Part shown: positions 1 through 8,219 of the stretch, in pieces
Numbering within the stretch: position 1 is the stretch's first letter
Layout of the letters: each line of letters begins with the position of its first letter
Assembly: GCF_001429625.1 (NCBI RefSeq)
Contig: NZ_LMSU01000004.1
Coordinates: 141,121 to 205,120 of the forward strand
From: Nocardioides sp. Soil805
GTDB lineage: Bacteria > Actinomycetota > Actinomycetes > Propionibacteriales > Nocardioidaceae
DNA length: 64,000 nt
Direction of reading: 5' to 3'
Program-made: the position numbers and the translations under genes
The notes under the pieces: generated by a model
Told to the model about the DNA's origin: nothing
Database searches by the model: none
Seen by the model: the letters and a program-made list of their open reading frames with translations, nothing else

Positions 1-132
1 GATCGAGGACTCGGTGAGCCCGCGGACGCGGAAGTAGACGAAGATCGCGCAGACCACCAGGGCGGTCTGCCACAGGACGAAGGGCAGCGGTGCCGGCAAC
101 GTCCATCGGGCGAGTGGGCGCGTCTGCACCAT
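1..132 (-). CDS. Membrane protein, N-terminal fragment (possibly PAP2-type phosphatase)
   Basis: Only the first 44 codons are present; the gene runs off the left edge. The start is ATG followed by GTG CAG ACG. A single hydrophobic helix covers about residues 14-33 and is followed by YFRVRGLTES. A first helix ending in a 'YF.VRGLTE' segment resembles the N-terminus of actinobacterial PAP2-superfamily phosphatases, but the catalytic region lies outside the window, so this family is only a suggestion. That a membrane protein starts here is more secure than its function. Confidence 0.4.
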   Translation of the reverse strand, partial: MVQTRPLARWTLPAPLPFVLWQTALVVCAIFVYFRVRGLTESSI

Positions 133-274
133 GTCGTCCCCGCTCCCGTGTGGACTCTCGACCGTCTGTGTCCATGGTCGCGCCGGCACCGGCCGGGTGC
201 GGGAGTCGATGGTCCCGACACGACCCGGCCATTGGTCGCTCGCCCCGGTCCGCCCGCTGGTGGGCGGCGCGGCC

Positions 275-1144
275 TCAGGCCAGCTGCGGGTGGTGGGCCG
301 CACGCAGCGCCCGCCGGGTCAGCACCAGGCTGACGCCACCGAGCACGAGGGCGGGCAGCCAGGCCACGGCCGCCTTCAGCGTCACCGCGGCCGTCGCGGC
401 CACCCACGGCACGCCGAGCGCGACCAGCGCCACCACGAGGGCGGCGTCGCGCGGGCTCGCGCCGTTGGGTCCCGGCACGGCACCGGCGAGCTGGCTGGCC
501 CCGAACGCACCGAGCACCGCGAGCGGTGAGACGGTGTGCCCGGTGGCGGCCACCGTGCCGAGCAGGAGACCCGCGATCGAGAGCTGGTAGCCCGTGGACA
601 GCAGGAGCGCGTGCGCCAGCTGCCTGGGCCGCGGGAGCTGGGCGCTGGGCAGCCACTCGGGCCGCACGCGGCGGACCACCAGCGCGGCGGCCACGGCCAC
701 CGCACCCACGCCCAGGGCGCCGAGCAGCATCCGGGTCGGCAGCGCCGCGCCGGCGAAGCCCACGAACACCGCCAGGCCGATCGCCCCGACCAGCCGGTCC
801 ATCCCGACGCTCATCACGGCGTCACCGCGGCCCAGGCCGGCACGCGTCAGTCGGTGCAGGCGCCAGACGTCCGCACCCACGTGCCCCGGGGTCAGCAGGC
901 CCAGCAGCTCCGACTCGGCGTACGCGCGCAGGTGCCAACGCCGGTCGAGCCCGGCATCGGTGAGCACGCGCCACCGCAGCGGGCACAGGACGTACTTGCC
1001 GAGCACCCACGGCAGGAGGCCGAGCAGCACGGGCCACAGGCTCACGTGCGGGAGGCGGGGCAGGGTGACGGCGGGAACCACGACGCTCGCCGCGACTCCG
1101 AGCACCAGGACGGTGCGTGAGTGCATCAAGGCACGCCAGCTCAA
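275..1144 (-). CDS. YbhN/UPF0104-like integral membrane protein (LPG synthase TM-region family)
   Basis: A 289-residue, very hydrophobic protein with about seven to eight predicted membrane helices. The segment around residues 55-125 (LRWRVLT, YAESELLGLLTPGHVGADVWR) matches the conserved core of the lysylphosphatidylglycerol synthase transmembrane/flippase-like family, as does the later PGPNGASPRDAALV region. Only the membrane domain is present, so a flippase-like or lipid-related role is more likely than aminoacyl transfer. The longest start is TTG; an ATG six codons downstream (MHSRTVLVLG) is also plausible. The gene is isolated. Confidence 0.75.
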   Translation of the reverse strand: MSWRALMHSRTVLVLGVAASVVVPAVTLPRLPHVSLWPVLLGLLPWVLGKYVLCPLRWRVLTDAGLDRRWHLRAYAESELLGLLTPGHVGADVWRLHRLTRAGLGRGDAVMSVGMDRLVGAIGLAVFVGFAGAALPTRMLLGALGVGAVAVAAALVVRRVRPEWLPSAQLPRPRQLAHALLLSTGYQLSIAGLLLGTVAATGHTVSPLAVLGAFGASQLAGAVPGPNGASPRDAALVVALVALGVPWVAATAAVTLKAAVAWLPALVLGGVSLVLTRRALRAAHHPQLA

Positions 1145-1249
1145 CGGGGGGAATCCTTACCACGAAGGACGAGAGGTGTGCTCTCCATGGTAAAGAACGA
1201 GCGGTAATCGGACTAATCCGTCTCACCGTGGGCGCTGACCGGCACGGTC

Positions 1250-1615
1250 TCAGCTGCAGTGCTGGTCCGACTCGGCACCGTGCTCGTTGCGGACCGTGAT
1301 GCAGTACGCCGTGTCCCCGTCGACGCCGCTCACCACGACCGAGACGCCGTCGGAGGCGACGAACTCGACGTCGTTGACCTGCGTCGACTCGCCCCCGGCC
1401 AGCTCGACCGGCACCGCCTTGCCCGTGTCCAGCAGGCTCTTGTCCTGCAGGACCGTCATCCGCGCGAGGTCGGCGTACATGGGGCGGTTGCGGTCGATCC
1501 GCTCGTCGAGCCGCAGCGCGAGCGGCAGGCACCCCAGCAGCAGCAGGAACGTGGCGAGGGTGACGAGGACCGTCGCGTTGTCGAACCTGAGGATCCCATC
1601 CTGCTTCACGCGCAC
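1250..1615 (-). CDS. Small membrane-anchored protein of unknown function
   Basis: About 121 residues with a GTG start. One strong transmembrane helix lies near residues 17-35 (VLVTLATFLLLLGCLPLAL), followed by an extracytoplasmic-looking domain ending in two cysteines (YCITVRNEHGAESDQHCS) that could form a disulfide. I do not recognise the family. The arrangement resembles a pilin-like or septum-type anchored protein, but nothing fixes a function. It is divergent from the cyclophilin lipoprotein gene, with 50 nt between the two starts. Confidence 0.6.
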   Translation of the reverse strand: MRVKQDGILRFDNATVLVTLATFLLLLGCLPLALRLDERIDRNRPMYADLARMTVLQDKSLLDTGKAVPVELAGGESTQVNDVEFVASDGVSVVVSGVDGDTAYCITVRNEHGAESDQHCS

Positions 1616-1652
1616 ATCCTAGGCACACGGTCTGGTCCACCCGGCCCCTGAG

Positions 1653-1658
1653 TACGAT
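1653..1658 (+). promoter_or_regulatory. -10 box (TACGAT), leaderless promoter of the cyclophilin gene
   Basis: TACGAT ends 7 nt before the ATG and there is no purine-rich ribosome-binding site, so transcription probably begins at or next to the start codon. Confidence 0.55.
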
Positions 1659-1665
1659 CCGACGC

Positions 1666-2379
1666 ATGCTGAAGCGACTGCTGCCCGCGACCGCCGCCCT
1701 GCTGGCGCTCTCCCTGCTCGCCGCCTGCGGCAACGAGGCCGACAACGACGAGGCGGTCGACTCCTCGACCGGTGCGTCGACCCCGGCGGAGAGCCCCAGC
1801 GACGAGCCCGCCGCCGACGCCACCTCGTGCGAGTACCCCGAGGACGCGTCCGAGCCGGCGAAGGCCGTCGAGCCGCCCCCCGCCGAGGCCACCGCGTCCG
1901 GCACCGTGAGCGGCACCATCTCGACCAACGTGGGCGACATCGCCATCGAGCTCGACGCCGACCGGACGCCGTGCACCGTCAACAACTTCCTCTCCCTGGC
2001 CGAGCAGGGCTACTTCGACGACACCCAGTGCCACCGCCTCACCACCGAGGGCATCTACGTGCTCCAGTGCGGAGACCCGACGGCCTCGGGCATGGGCGGG
2101 CCGGGCTACACCATCCCGGACGAGGTCGACGGCACCGAGAAGTACGGACCTGGCGTCCTGGCCATGGCCAAGACGAGCGCCCCCGACTCCGGCGGCTCGC
2201 AGTTCTTCCTCGTGTACGCCGACTCCGGCGTGCTCGACCCGGTCTACACCGAGTTCGGCACGATCGACGAGGACGGTGTCGCCCTCCTCGAGGAGATCGC
2301 CGCGAAGGGCACCGCCGAGGGCGGCCCCGACGGCTCCCCCAAGGACGAGGTCACCATCTCGGGCGTGACGGTCGGCTGA
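1666..2379 (+). CDS. Secreted lipoprotein peptidyl-prolyl cis-trans isomerase (cyclophilin type)
   Basis: 237 residues. The N-terminus is a lipoprotein signal peptide with lipobox LLAAC (Cys about 21), then an acidic Ser/Thr/Pro-rich linker to about residue 80, then a cyclophilin domain. Cyclophilin hallmarks include TNVGDIAIELD, the CHRLT segment that holds the active-site Arg, GGSQFFLVYAD and VYTEFGTI. It should catalyse proline isomerisation during folding of exported proteins on the outer face of the membrane. The start follows a TACGAT box by 7 nt. No operon partner is seen. Confidence 0.9.
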   Translation: MLKRLLPATAALLALSLLAACGNEADNDEAVDSSTGASTPAESPSDEPAADATSCEYPEDASEPAKAVEPPPAEATASGTVSGTISTNVGDIAIELDADRTPCTVNNFLSLAEQGYFDDTQCHRLTTEGIYVLQCGDPTASGMGGPGYTIPDEVDGTEKYGPGVLAMAKTSAPDSGGSQFFLVYADSGVLDPVYTEFGTIDEDGVALLEEIAAKGTAEGGPDGSPKDEVTISGVTVG

Positions 2380-2412
2380 CTCGCGGGCAGGACCGGCGCT
2401 CACGCGCCCGGG

Positions 2413-2437
2413 TTCATTCGTCCGGCTTCATTCGTCC
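2413..2437. repeat. Short tandem repeat (TTCATTCGTCC, two copies, 14-bp period)
   Basis: An 11-bp unit appears twice; one copy contains the stop codon of the VOC gene and the second lies just past it. It looks like a small slippage duplication at the 3' end of the gene with no coding effect. Confidence 0.6.
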
Positions 2438-2808
2438 AGGCACAGGCAGAACGGGTGCCCGGCCGGGTCGAGCAGCACCCGCACCTGCGGGTTCGGCTGC
2501 GTGTCGGCGGGCGTGGCGCCGAGCGCCACCGCCTCGAGAGCGGCCTCCTCGAGGTCGCCCACCTGCACGTCGAGGTGCATCATCGGCCGTTGCCGACCCT
2601 CGGCGGGCGGCCACACCGGTGGCTCGTACCCCTCCGCCTGCTGGAACACCACGAACGGACCGGCCTCGGCCGTCGCGACGACGGTCGTCCCCGGCTCGCT
2701 GTGCACGACCGGCCAGCCCAGCAGCTCGGAGTAGAAGCCGGCCAGGGCGGCCGGGTCCGGTGCCTCGATCGCCATCCCCCACCACATGCCCGCCGCACGA
2801 GATCTCAT
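2428..2808 (-). CDS. VOC (glyoxalase/bleomycin resistance-like) family protein
   Basis: About 126 residues with the paired beta-alpha-beta modules of the vicinal oxygen chelate fold: IEAPDPAALAGFYSELLGWPVV, the HLDVQV strand, then LLDPAGHPFCLCLDE at the C-terminus. No specific substrate can be assigned. The reading frame extends upstream into the OsmC gene; ATG at MRSRAAGMWWGM is preferred because it lies just past the OsmC stop, with MWWGMAIE as an alternative. It follows osmC on the same strand and may be co-transcribed. Confidence 0.8.
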   Translation of the reverse strand: MRSRAAGMWWGMAIEAPDPAALAGFYSELLGWPVVHSEPGTTVVATAEAGPFVVFQQAEGYEPPVWPPAEGRQRPMMHLDVQVGDLEEAALEAVALGATPADTQPNPQVRVLLDPAGHPFCLCLDE

Positions 2809-2839
2809 CGCGCCAGCATGGCACCGACCGCGGCGTACG

Positions 2840-3304
2840 TCAGGCCTGTTCGTAGGTGACGTCGGCACCGACCTGGACCGTGCGGCTCACGGTGCACAGC
2901 CGGTCCCGGGACTGGCCGATGGCCCGCGGCAGGACGTCACGGGCGGCATCACCCTCGGGCCCCTCGGCGAACTGCACGTCGAAGGTCAGCCGCAGCCCGG
3001 TCAGGCGGTTGCCGTGCTCGTCGCGGACCTTGTGGCCCTCGCAGGTGAGCTCGAACGTCGTGGCGTCCGCGCGCTTGCGCGTGATGAGGTCGACGTCGAT
3101 GGCGCTGCACCCGGCGATGGCCGCCAGGAGCAGCTCGACGGGGGTGAAGTCGGGATCGTCTCCCCCGGAGCCCATGAAGGTCTCGCCCCCACGGGCGTTG
3201 GTGGCCTTGAAGCGCCCCTCGCCGATCTTCGTCAGCCCGACGCTGCGCAGCGTCTCGGGGCCGGTGGGCGGGGTGCTCGGCTGGCTGGGGATGGCATCGC
3301 TCAT
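2840..3304 (-). CDS. OsmC family peroxiredoxin-like protein
   Basis: 154 residues. OsmC-fold features are the FTPVELLLAAIAGCSAIDV segment, with the first conserved Cys at the start of a helix, and RDRLCTVSRTV carrying the second Cys. In this family the two Cys residues form a thiol pair that reduces organic hydroperoxides. The ATG has a TAGGCT box 6 nt upstream and no ribosome-binding site. The VOC gene follows on the same strand. Confidence 0.88.
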   Translation of the reverse strand: MSDAIPSQPSTPPTGPETLRSVGLTKIGEGRFKATNARGGETFMGSGGDDPDFTPVELLLAAIAGCSAIDVDLITRKRADATTFELTCEGHKVRDEHGNRLTGLRLTFDVQFAEGPEGDAARDVLPRAIGQSRDRLCTVSRTVQVGADVTYEQA

Positions 3305-3310
3305 GCCCTC

Positions 3311-3316
3311 AGCCTA
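3311..3316 (-). promoter_or_regulatory. -10 box (TAGGCT), leaderless promoter of the osmC-like gene
   Basis: TAGGCT on the minus strand, 6 nt before the ATG, with no ribosome-binding site between. Confidence 0.55.
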
Positions 3317-3346
3317 GGGACCGGCGCCCCGCCGGATCGAGCAGGA

Positions 3347-3490
3347 TCAGCGCGTCGTACGGCGCGCGGCGCGGCGGGCGCGACGCTCCTGGCGGCGGGC
3401 CAGCTGGATGCTCCGCCGCTGGGCGGGATCCTCGTCCGAGTGGATGCGTCCCTCGACGATCCCGTAGGCGAGGTGGAGCTGCGTGGTCAT
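3347..3490 (-). CDS. Small basic protein, 47 residues, unknown function
   Basis: Starts MTTQLHLAYGIVEGRI and ends in an Arg-rich tail (ARRQERRARRAARRTTR). An AAGGA sequence about 10 nt before the ATG could be the ribosome-binding site. The basic tail would suit nucleic-acid or membrane-surface binding, but no family is recognised. It is divergent from pepN. A perfect palindrome and an AT-rich stretch lie upstream. Confidence 0.55.
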   Translation of the reverse strand: MTTQLHLAYGIVEGRIHSDEDPAQRRSIQLARRQERRARRAARRTTR

Positions 3491-3530
3491 GACGGTGCTG
3501 TCCTTCCGGCCCGTCCGGGCCTGGCTCTGG

Positions 3531-3548
3531 TTGCCCCGGTCGGGGCAA
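3531..3548. promoter_or_regulatory. Palindrome TTGCCCCG-GT-CGGGGCAA in the upstream region of the 47-residue gene
   Basis: Perfect 8-bp arms with a 2-nt centre, about 40 nt before the ATG of the small basic protein and within the divergent region shared with pepN. It could be an operator or a 5'-UTR hairpin; nothing in the sequence decides between them. Confidence 0.35.
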
Positions 3549-3661
3549 GGATGTGTAATGAACATCGCCGCTTGCGCGACTCTTACATCCTACGTCGCCG
3601 GCGACCCCGTCCCGGACCTTCCCAGGGGTGATCTCCCCCACCTCGCGAGCAGGCCGGTGGC

Positions 3662-3667
3662 TAGGGT
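3662..3667 (+). promoter_or_regulatory. -10 box (TAGGGT), leaderless promoter of pepN
   Basis: TAGGGT ends 6 nt before the GTG start of pepN; no ribosome-binding site separates them. Confidence 0.55.
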
Positions 3668-3673
3668 GGCGGG

Positions 3674-6163
3674 GTGAGCGGATCCCCTTACCTGAGCCTG
3701 CAACGCACCGAAGCGATCGACCGACGGGGGCTGCTCGACGTCACGTCGTACGACGTCTCCCTGGACCTCGCGACGGACGAGTCGACCTTCGCCTCGCAGA
3801 CCACGATCCGCTTCCGCAGCCGCGGCGGCGCGACCTTCGTGGACCTCAAGCCGGTCTCGATCCGGTCGATCACGCTCAACGGGGACCGGGTCGACCCGGA
3901 CCTGCTCCGCCAGGGCCGGGTGCCGCTCGAGACCGTCGCCGGTGACAACGAGCTCGTGGTCGACGCGGTGATGCGCTTCCGCAACGACGGCGAGGGCCTG
4001 CACCGCAGCGTCGACCCGGCCGACGGGCGCCACTACGTCTACGGCATGTCCTTCATGGACGCGGCGCCCAGCGTCTTCGCGTGCTTCGACCAGCCCGACC
4101 TCAAGGCGCCCTACCGGCTCGCCGTGCGGGCCCCGGAGGACTGGGTCGTGGTCGCCAACGCTCCGGGGGAACAGGTGGAGCCGGGGTCGTGGGTCTTCGC
4201 CGAGACGCCGCCGCTGTCGACGTACTTCGTCACCGTCGTGGCCGGGCCCTACCACCTCGTCACCGACGAGCACGACGGCATCCCGCTGGGGCTGTCGGCG
4301 CGGGCCAGCCTGGCCCGCGAGCTCGACGCGGACGCCGACGAGCTCTTCACCCTGACCCGTCAGGGCTTCGACGAGATGCACCGCCTGTTCGGGATCCGCT
4401 ACCCCTTCGGCAGCTACCACCAGGCGTTCGTGCCGGAGTTCAACGCCGGCGCCATGGAGAACCCGGGCTGCGTGACCTTCCGCGACCCGTTGATCTTCAC
4501 CACCAAGGTGACCCGGGGCGCCCGCATCGTCCGCGCGACCACGGTGGCGCACGAGATGGCGCACCAGTGGTTCGGCAACCTCACCACCCCCGTGTGGTGG
4601 GACGACCTCTGGCTCAACGAGTCGTTCGCCGAGTACATGGGGACCCGGGTGACCGCCGACGTCACGCAGTACGACGACGCGTGGGTGCACAACTCCTACA
4701 AGCGCCGCCAGTGGGGCCTGCTGGCCGACGCCGGCCCCGCCACCCACCCGGTGGCCGGCAACGGCGCCGTCGACGCGACGGCCGCCCTCCAGGACTTCGA
4801 CGGGATCTCCTACGTCAAGGGCTCGACGCTGCTCAAGCAGCTGAACGGGCGCCTCGGCGACGACGTGTTCTTCCGAGGCGTCATCGACCACTTCGAGACG
4901 CACCGCTTCGGCAACGCGACGATGCACGACCTCTTCGCGAGCTGGGAGCGGGCGGGGGCCGGTGACCTGTCCGACTTCACCGACGGCTGGCTGCGCACGC
5001 GCGGGGTCGACACCGTGGCCCATGACCGGGAGGCCGGGGTGCTGCGGCGTACTCCCCCGGCCGTCGAGCCGGTCGAGCGCACCCATGCCCTGACCGTCGC
5101 GGTGACACCGGCCGGGGGCGGGACCCGCCGGGTCCCGATGACGCTGGACTCGGAGGCCACGGCCCTCGAGGCCGGCGAGGACGACGCGGTCGTGATCGAC
5201 GTGGACGAGAACTCGTGGCTGGTGGCGAGGCCCGACGCGACGACGATCTCGCTGCTGCCCTCGGTGATCCGCTCCAGCCGGGACCCCATGGAGCGGTCCG
5301 CGGTCTGGAACAACCTGCGCAGCGCCTTCGAGGTCGGCGGCGCGACGGCCGAGGACGTCCTCGCCGTCGCGGTGGTCGCCATCCCGGACGAGACCAGCGA
5401 CGAGCCCTTGTCCTTCAACGGCTGGGCGTCCTCACCCAGCACGATGCTGCTGATGGAGTGGCTCCTCACCAAGGTCGCCCCCCTCGCGAACGACCCCCGG
5501 GCCGCCCTCGAGTCGCTGCACCAGGCGTGCCTGGCGCGCGCCACGACCGCCGAGGCTCGCAGCACCGTCCAGCTCGCGGCCTTCCAGGGCGCCGTCGCGT
5601 CGTGCCGCAGCACCGACGAGCTCGAGCGCTGGCTGGACGGCCACGTGCCGGACGGCGTCGAGGTCGACCTAGGGCTGCGCTGGCGCCTGCTGGTGCGGCT
5701 GGCCGCCCTGGGCGGGACCGACCGCCGGACGCTCGACCGCTTCCTCGCCGACGAGCCGACGGCGACCTCCCGGGTCGACCACGCACGTGCCGTGGCCTCC
5801 ATGCCCGACGACGAGTCCAAGGCCTGGGCGTGGGCGCGCTTCACCGGGGTGGAGGACGTGCCCAACTACGAGCTCCAGGCGACCGGGCAGGGCATGTGGC
5901 TGCCCGACCAGGAGCACCTCACGACGCCGTACGTCGACCGGTTCTTCGCCGACCTGCCCGCGACGCCGTCGCACCGCACGGGGTGGGTGCTCGCCGACGC
6001 GGCGTGCTGGTTCTTCCCGATCACCTCGCGCGATCCCGAGACCGTGCACCGCGCGGCCCGCCTGGCCGACGACGGCACGCTCGACCTGTCGCTGCGGCGC
6101 CAGCTGCGGGTGATGGCCGACGAGCTGCAGCGGCGCCAGGACGCCCGCCGGGTCTCGGCATGA
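3674..6163 (+). CDS. pepN: Aminopeptidase N (M1 family zinc metallopeptidase)
   Basis: 829 residues, usual length for actinobacterial PepN. The GAMEN exopeptidase motif is at residues 259-263, the zinc site HEMAH at 293-297 and the third ligand Glu316 in NESFAEY, giving the canonical HEXXH-X18-E spacing. The C-terminal helical ERAP1-like domain fills the remainder. It removes N-terminal residues from peptides in the cytoplasm. The GTG start is fixed by a TAGGGT box 6 nt upstream. The stop codon overlaps the ATG of fdhD (ATGA), so the two are translationally coupled. Confidence 0.97.
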   Translation: MSGSPYLSLQRTEAIDRRGLLDVTSYDVSLDLATDESTFASQTTIRFRSRGGATFVDLKPVSIRSITLNGDRVDPDLLRQGRVPLETVAGDNELVVDAVMRFRNDGEGLHRSVDPADGRHYVYGMSFMDAAPSVFACFDQPDLKAPYRLAVRAPEDWVVVANAPGEQVEPGSWVFAETPPLSTYFVTVVAGPYHLVTDEHDGIPLGLSARASLARELDADADELFTLTRQGFDEMHRLFGIRYPFGSYHQAFVPEFNAGAMENPGCVTFRDPLIFTTKVTRGARIVRATTVAHEMAHQWFGNLTTPVWWDDLWLNESFAEYMGTRVTADVTQYDDAWVHNSYKRRQWGLLADAGPATHPVAGNGAVDATAALQDFDGISYVKGSTLLKQLNGRLGDDVFFRGVIDHFETHRFGNATMHDLFASWERAGAGDLSDFTDGWLRTRGVDTVAHDREAGVLRRTPPAVEPVERTHALTVAVTPAGGGTRRVPMTLDSEATALEAGEDDAVVIDVDENSWLVARPDATTISLLPSVIRSSRDPMERSAVWNNLRSAFEVGGATAEDVLAVAVVAIPDETSDEPLSFNGWASSPSTMLLMEWLLTKVAPLANDPRAALESLHQACLARATTAEARSTVQLAAFQGAVASCRSTDELERWLDGHVPDGVEVDLGLRWRLLVRLAALGGTDRRTLDRFLADEPTATSRVDHARAVASMPDDESKAWAWARFTGVEDVPNYELQATGQGMWLPDQEHLTTPYVDRFFADLPATPSHRTGWVLADAACWFFPITSRDPETVHRAARLADDGTLDLSLRRQLRVMADELQRRQDARRVSA

Positions 6164-6996
6164 CCACCGACGCGCGGGCCCGCCGGCCCGGTCCGTCGGT
6201 GCGGACCCGGGTGACCGAGCACCTCGACGACGGCCCGCGGAACCGGGAGGACCGCCTGGCCACCGAGGAGCCGCTGGAGATCAGGCTGGCCGTCACAGGG
6301 GCGCCCGCACGGCGCGTGTGGGTGACCATGCGCACGCCGGGGCACGACTTCGAGCTGGCGGCGGGCTTCGCGGTGAGCGAGTCACTCTTCCCCCTCGAGT
6401 CGTTGCGTCAGGTGGCCTACTGCACCGACGCCGACCTCGACCCGGAGCAGGAGTTCAACGTCGTCACGCTGACGGTCGCACCGGGCACCGACATCGGCGA
6501 CGCCCACCGTCACGAGGCCCGCAGCGCCGGATCCTCGGCCTGTGGGGTGTGCGGCAAGGACAGCGTGGCCGAGGTGCTCGACGTCGTGCACGGGGCGCGG
6601 TGGAGCGCTGCGGTCCCCTCCCCGGAGGTGGCCCGGACGCTGCCCGACCGCCTGCGGGGCGGCCAGCAGGTCTTCGAGCGCACCGGGGGCGTGCACGCAG
6701 CCGCCCTGGCGTCCGCGGACGGCGTGCTCGAGGTCGTCCGCGAGGACGTGGGCCGTCACAACGCGGTCGACAAGGTGATCGGCACCCGCGTGCTGGCCGG
6801 CCGGTCCACGGACGCGGCCTGCCTGGTGGTGAGCGGCCGTGCGGGCTTCGAGCTCGTCCAGAAGGCCGTCACGGCGGGCATCGGCAGCCTCGTCGCCGTG
6901 GGTGCTCCCACGAGCCTGTCGGTCGACCTCGCTCGCGAGGCGGGCCTCACGCTCTACGGGTTCACCTCTCCGGGCCGGTGCGTCCAGTACGCCTGA
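6160..6996 (+). CDS. fdhD: Formate dehydrogenase accessory sulfurtransferase FdhD
   Basis: 278 residues. FdhD passes sulfur from a cysteine desulfurase to the molybdenum (bis-MGD) cofactor of formate dehydrogenases. The conserved SACGVCGK loop carries Cys128 and Cys131, equivalent to the essential CXXC of E. coli FdhD. Other family signatures are the RPxVRTRV-type N-terminus, GGVHAAAL, EDVGRHNAVDKVIG and SGRAGFELVQKA. The start overlaps the pepN stop by ATGA. No formate dehydrogenase subunit gene is in the window. Confidence 0.96.
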   Translation: MTTDARARRPGPSVRTRVTEHLDDGPRNREDRLATEEPLEIRLAVTGAPARRVWVTMRTPGHDFELAAGFAVSESLFPLESLRQVAYCTDADLDPEQEFNVVTLTVAPGTDIGDAHRHEARSAGSSACGVCGKDSVAEVLDVVHGARWSAAVPSPEVARTLPDRLRGGQQVFERTGGVHAAALASADGVLEVVREDVGRHNAVDKVIGTRVLAGRSTDAACLVVSGRAGFELVQKAVTAGIGSLVAVGAPTSLSVDLAREAGLTLYGFTSPGRCVQYA

Positions 6997-7043
6997 AGGC
7001 CGTCCGGCGGCGTGGGCTCCCGGCCACTGTCGGTGGTCGAAAT

Positions 7044-7049
7044 TAGGTT
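7044..7049 (+). promoter_or_regulatory. -10 box (TAGGTT), leaderless promoter of sbcDC
   Basis: TAGGTT ends 6 nt before the sbcD ATG and no ribosome-binding site is visible. Confidence 0.55.
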
Positions 7050-7055
7050 CGTCCC

Positions 7056-8219
7056 ATGCGCATCCTGCACACCTCCGACTGGCACCTGGGGAGGTCCTTC
7101 CACCGGGAGGACCTGCTCGGCCACCAGGGTGCGTTCGTCGACCACCTGCTCGAGGTGGTCGCGACCGAGCGGATCGACGTCGTCCTCGTCTCGGGTGACG
7201 TCTACGACCGCGCGCTCCCCCACGTGGACGCCGTCCACCTGGCCGACGAGGCCTTCGCCCGGCTCGCCGCATCTCCCGCCCGGCTGGTGGTGAGCAGCGG
7301 CAACCACGACTCGGCCCAGCGCCTCGGCTTCGGCTCCCGCCTCATCGACGCCGCCGGCGTCTTCATCCGCACGTCGGCAGCGAGCGTGGGCGACCCGGTC
7401 CTGCTCGAGGACGAGCACGGGCCGGTGGCGATCCACGCGCTGCCCTACCTCGACCCCCGTGCCCTCGCCGAGCCGTGGCAGCTCTCCGCGCGGTCCCACC
7501 AAGCGGCGATCGGCGTCGCCATGGCCCGGGTGCGGGCCGACCTCGCGAGCCGCTCCGGGTCCACGCGCTCCGTGGTGATGGCCCACGCCTTCGTCGCCGG
7601 TGCCGAGCCGTCCGACTCCGAGCGGGACATCAGCGTCGGAGGGGTGTCCCGGGTCGCGACGTCGGCCTTCGACGGCATCGACTACGTCGCCCTGGGCCAC
7701 CTCCACGGACGCCACACCCTCAGCGACTCGATCCGCTACAGCGGCTCCCCGCTGGCCTACTCCTTCTCCGAGGCCGACCACCGCAAGGGCTCCTGGCTCG
7801 TCGACCTCGACGCCGACGGGTTGGCCCGTGCCGAGTTCGTCGAGGCACCGGTCCCCCGCCGGCTGGCCCGGTTGAGCGGCGACCTCGAGACCCTGCTGTC
7901 CGACCCCCGGCTGGCGGCGCACGAGGACGCCTGGGTCCAGGCGACGCTCACCGACCGGGTGCGCCCCCTGCACGCGATGGACCGGCTGCGCGCCCGGTTC
8001 CCCCACGCGCTGGTCCTCGGGTTCGCCCCGGCGGGGGCCCCGACGGCCACCACACCGGCGGCCCGCGCCACCGGTCGCGACGACCACGACGTCGCCCTCG
8101 ACTTCATCGCCGAGCTGCGCGGCGCGCCCGCCACCGCGGCCGAGAGCTCCCTGCTCCGGGATGCGGTCGACGCCTGCTGCGAGGACACCGACCTCGACGT
8201 CCTGGTCGGAGGCGCCTGA
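7056..8219 (+). CDS. sbcD: Exonuclease SbcCD subunit D (Mre11-like nuclease)
   Basis: 387 residues. The calcineurin-like phosphoesterase motifs are in order: SDWHLGR (residues 7-13), SGDVYD near 47-52, SGNHDS near 85-90 and GHLHGRH near 211-217. These bind two Mn2+ ions for 3'-5' exonuclease and hairpin endonuclease activity. SbcD works with SbcC to cleave DNA hairpins and process blocked double-strand ends. The stop overlaps the sbcC ATG (TGATG), so the subunits are made in coupled fashion. Confidence 0.96.
   Translation: MRILHTSDWHLGRSFHREDLLGHQGAFVDHLLEVVATERIDVVLVSGDVYDRALPHVDAVHLADEAFARLAASPARLVVSSGNHDSAQRLGFGSRLIDAAGVFIRTSAASVGDPVLLEDEHGPVAIHALPYLDPRALAEPWQLSARSHQAAIGVAMARVRADLASRSGSTRSVVMAHAFVAGAEPSDSERDISVGGVSRVATSAFDGIDYVALGHLHGRHTLSDSIRYSGSPLAYSFSEADHRKGSWLVDLDADGLARAEFVEAPVPRRLARLSGDLETLLSDPRLAAHEDAWVQATLTDRVRPLHAMDRLRARFPHALVLGFAPAGAPTATTPAARATGRDDHDVALDFIAELRGAPATAAESSLLRDAVDACCEDTDLDVLVGGA

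Noticed and set aside
3590..5086. Long open frame antisense to pepN
   Set aside because: High GC makes antisense frames long; its translation is Val/Arg/Gly-rich with no family pattern, while pepN on the other strand is unambiguous.
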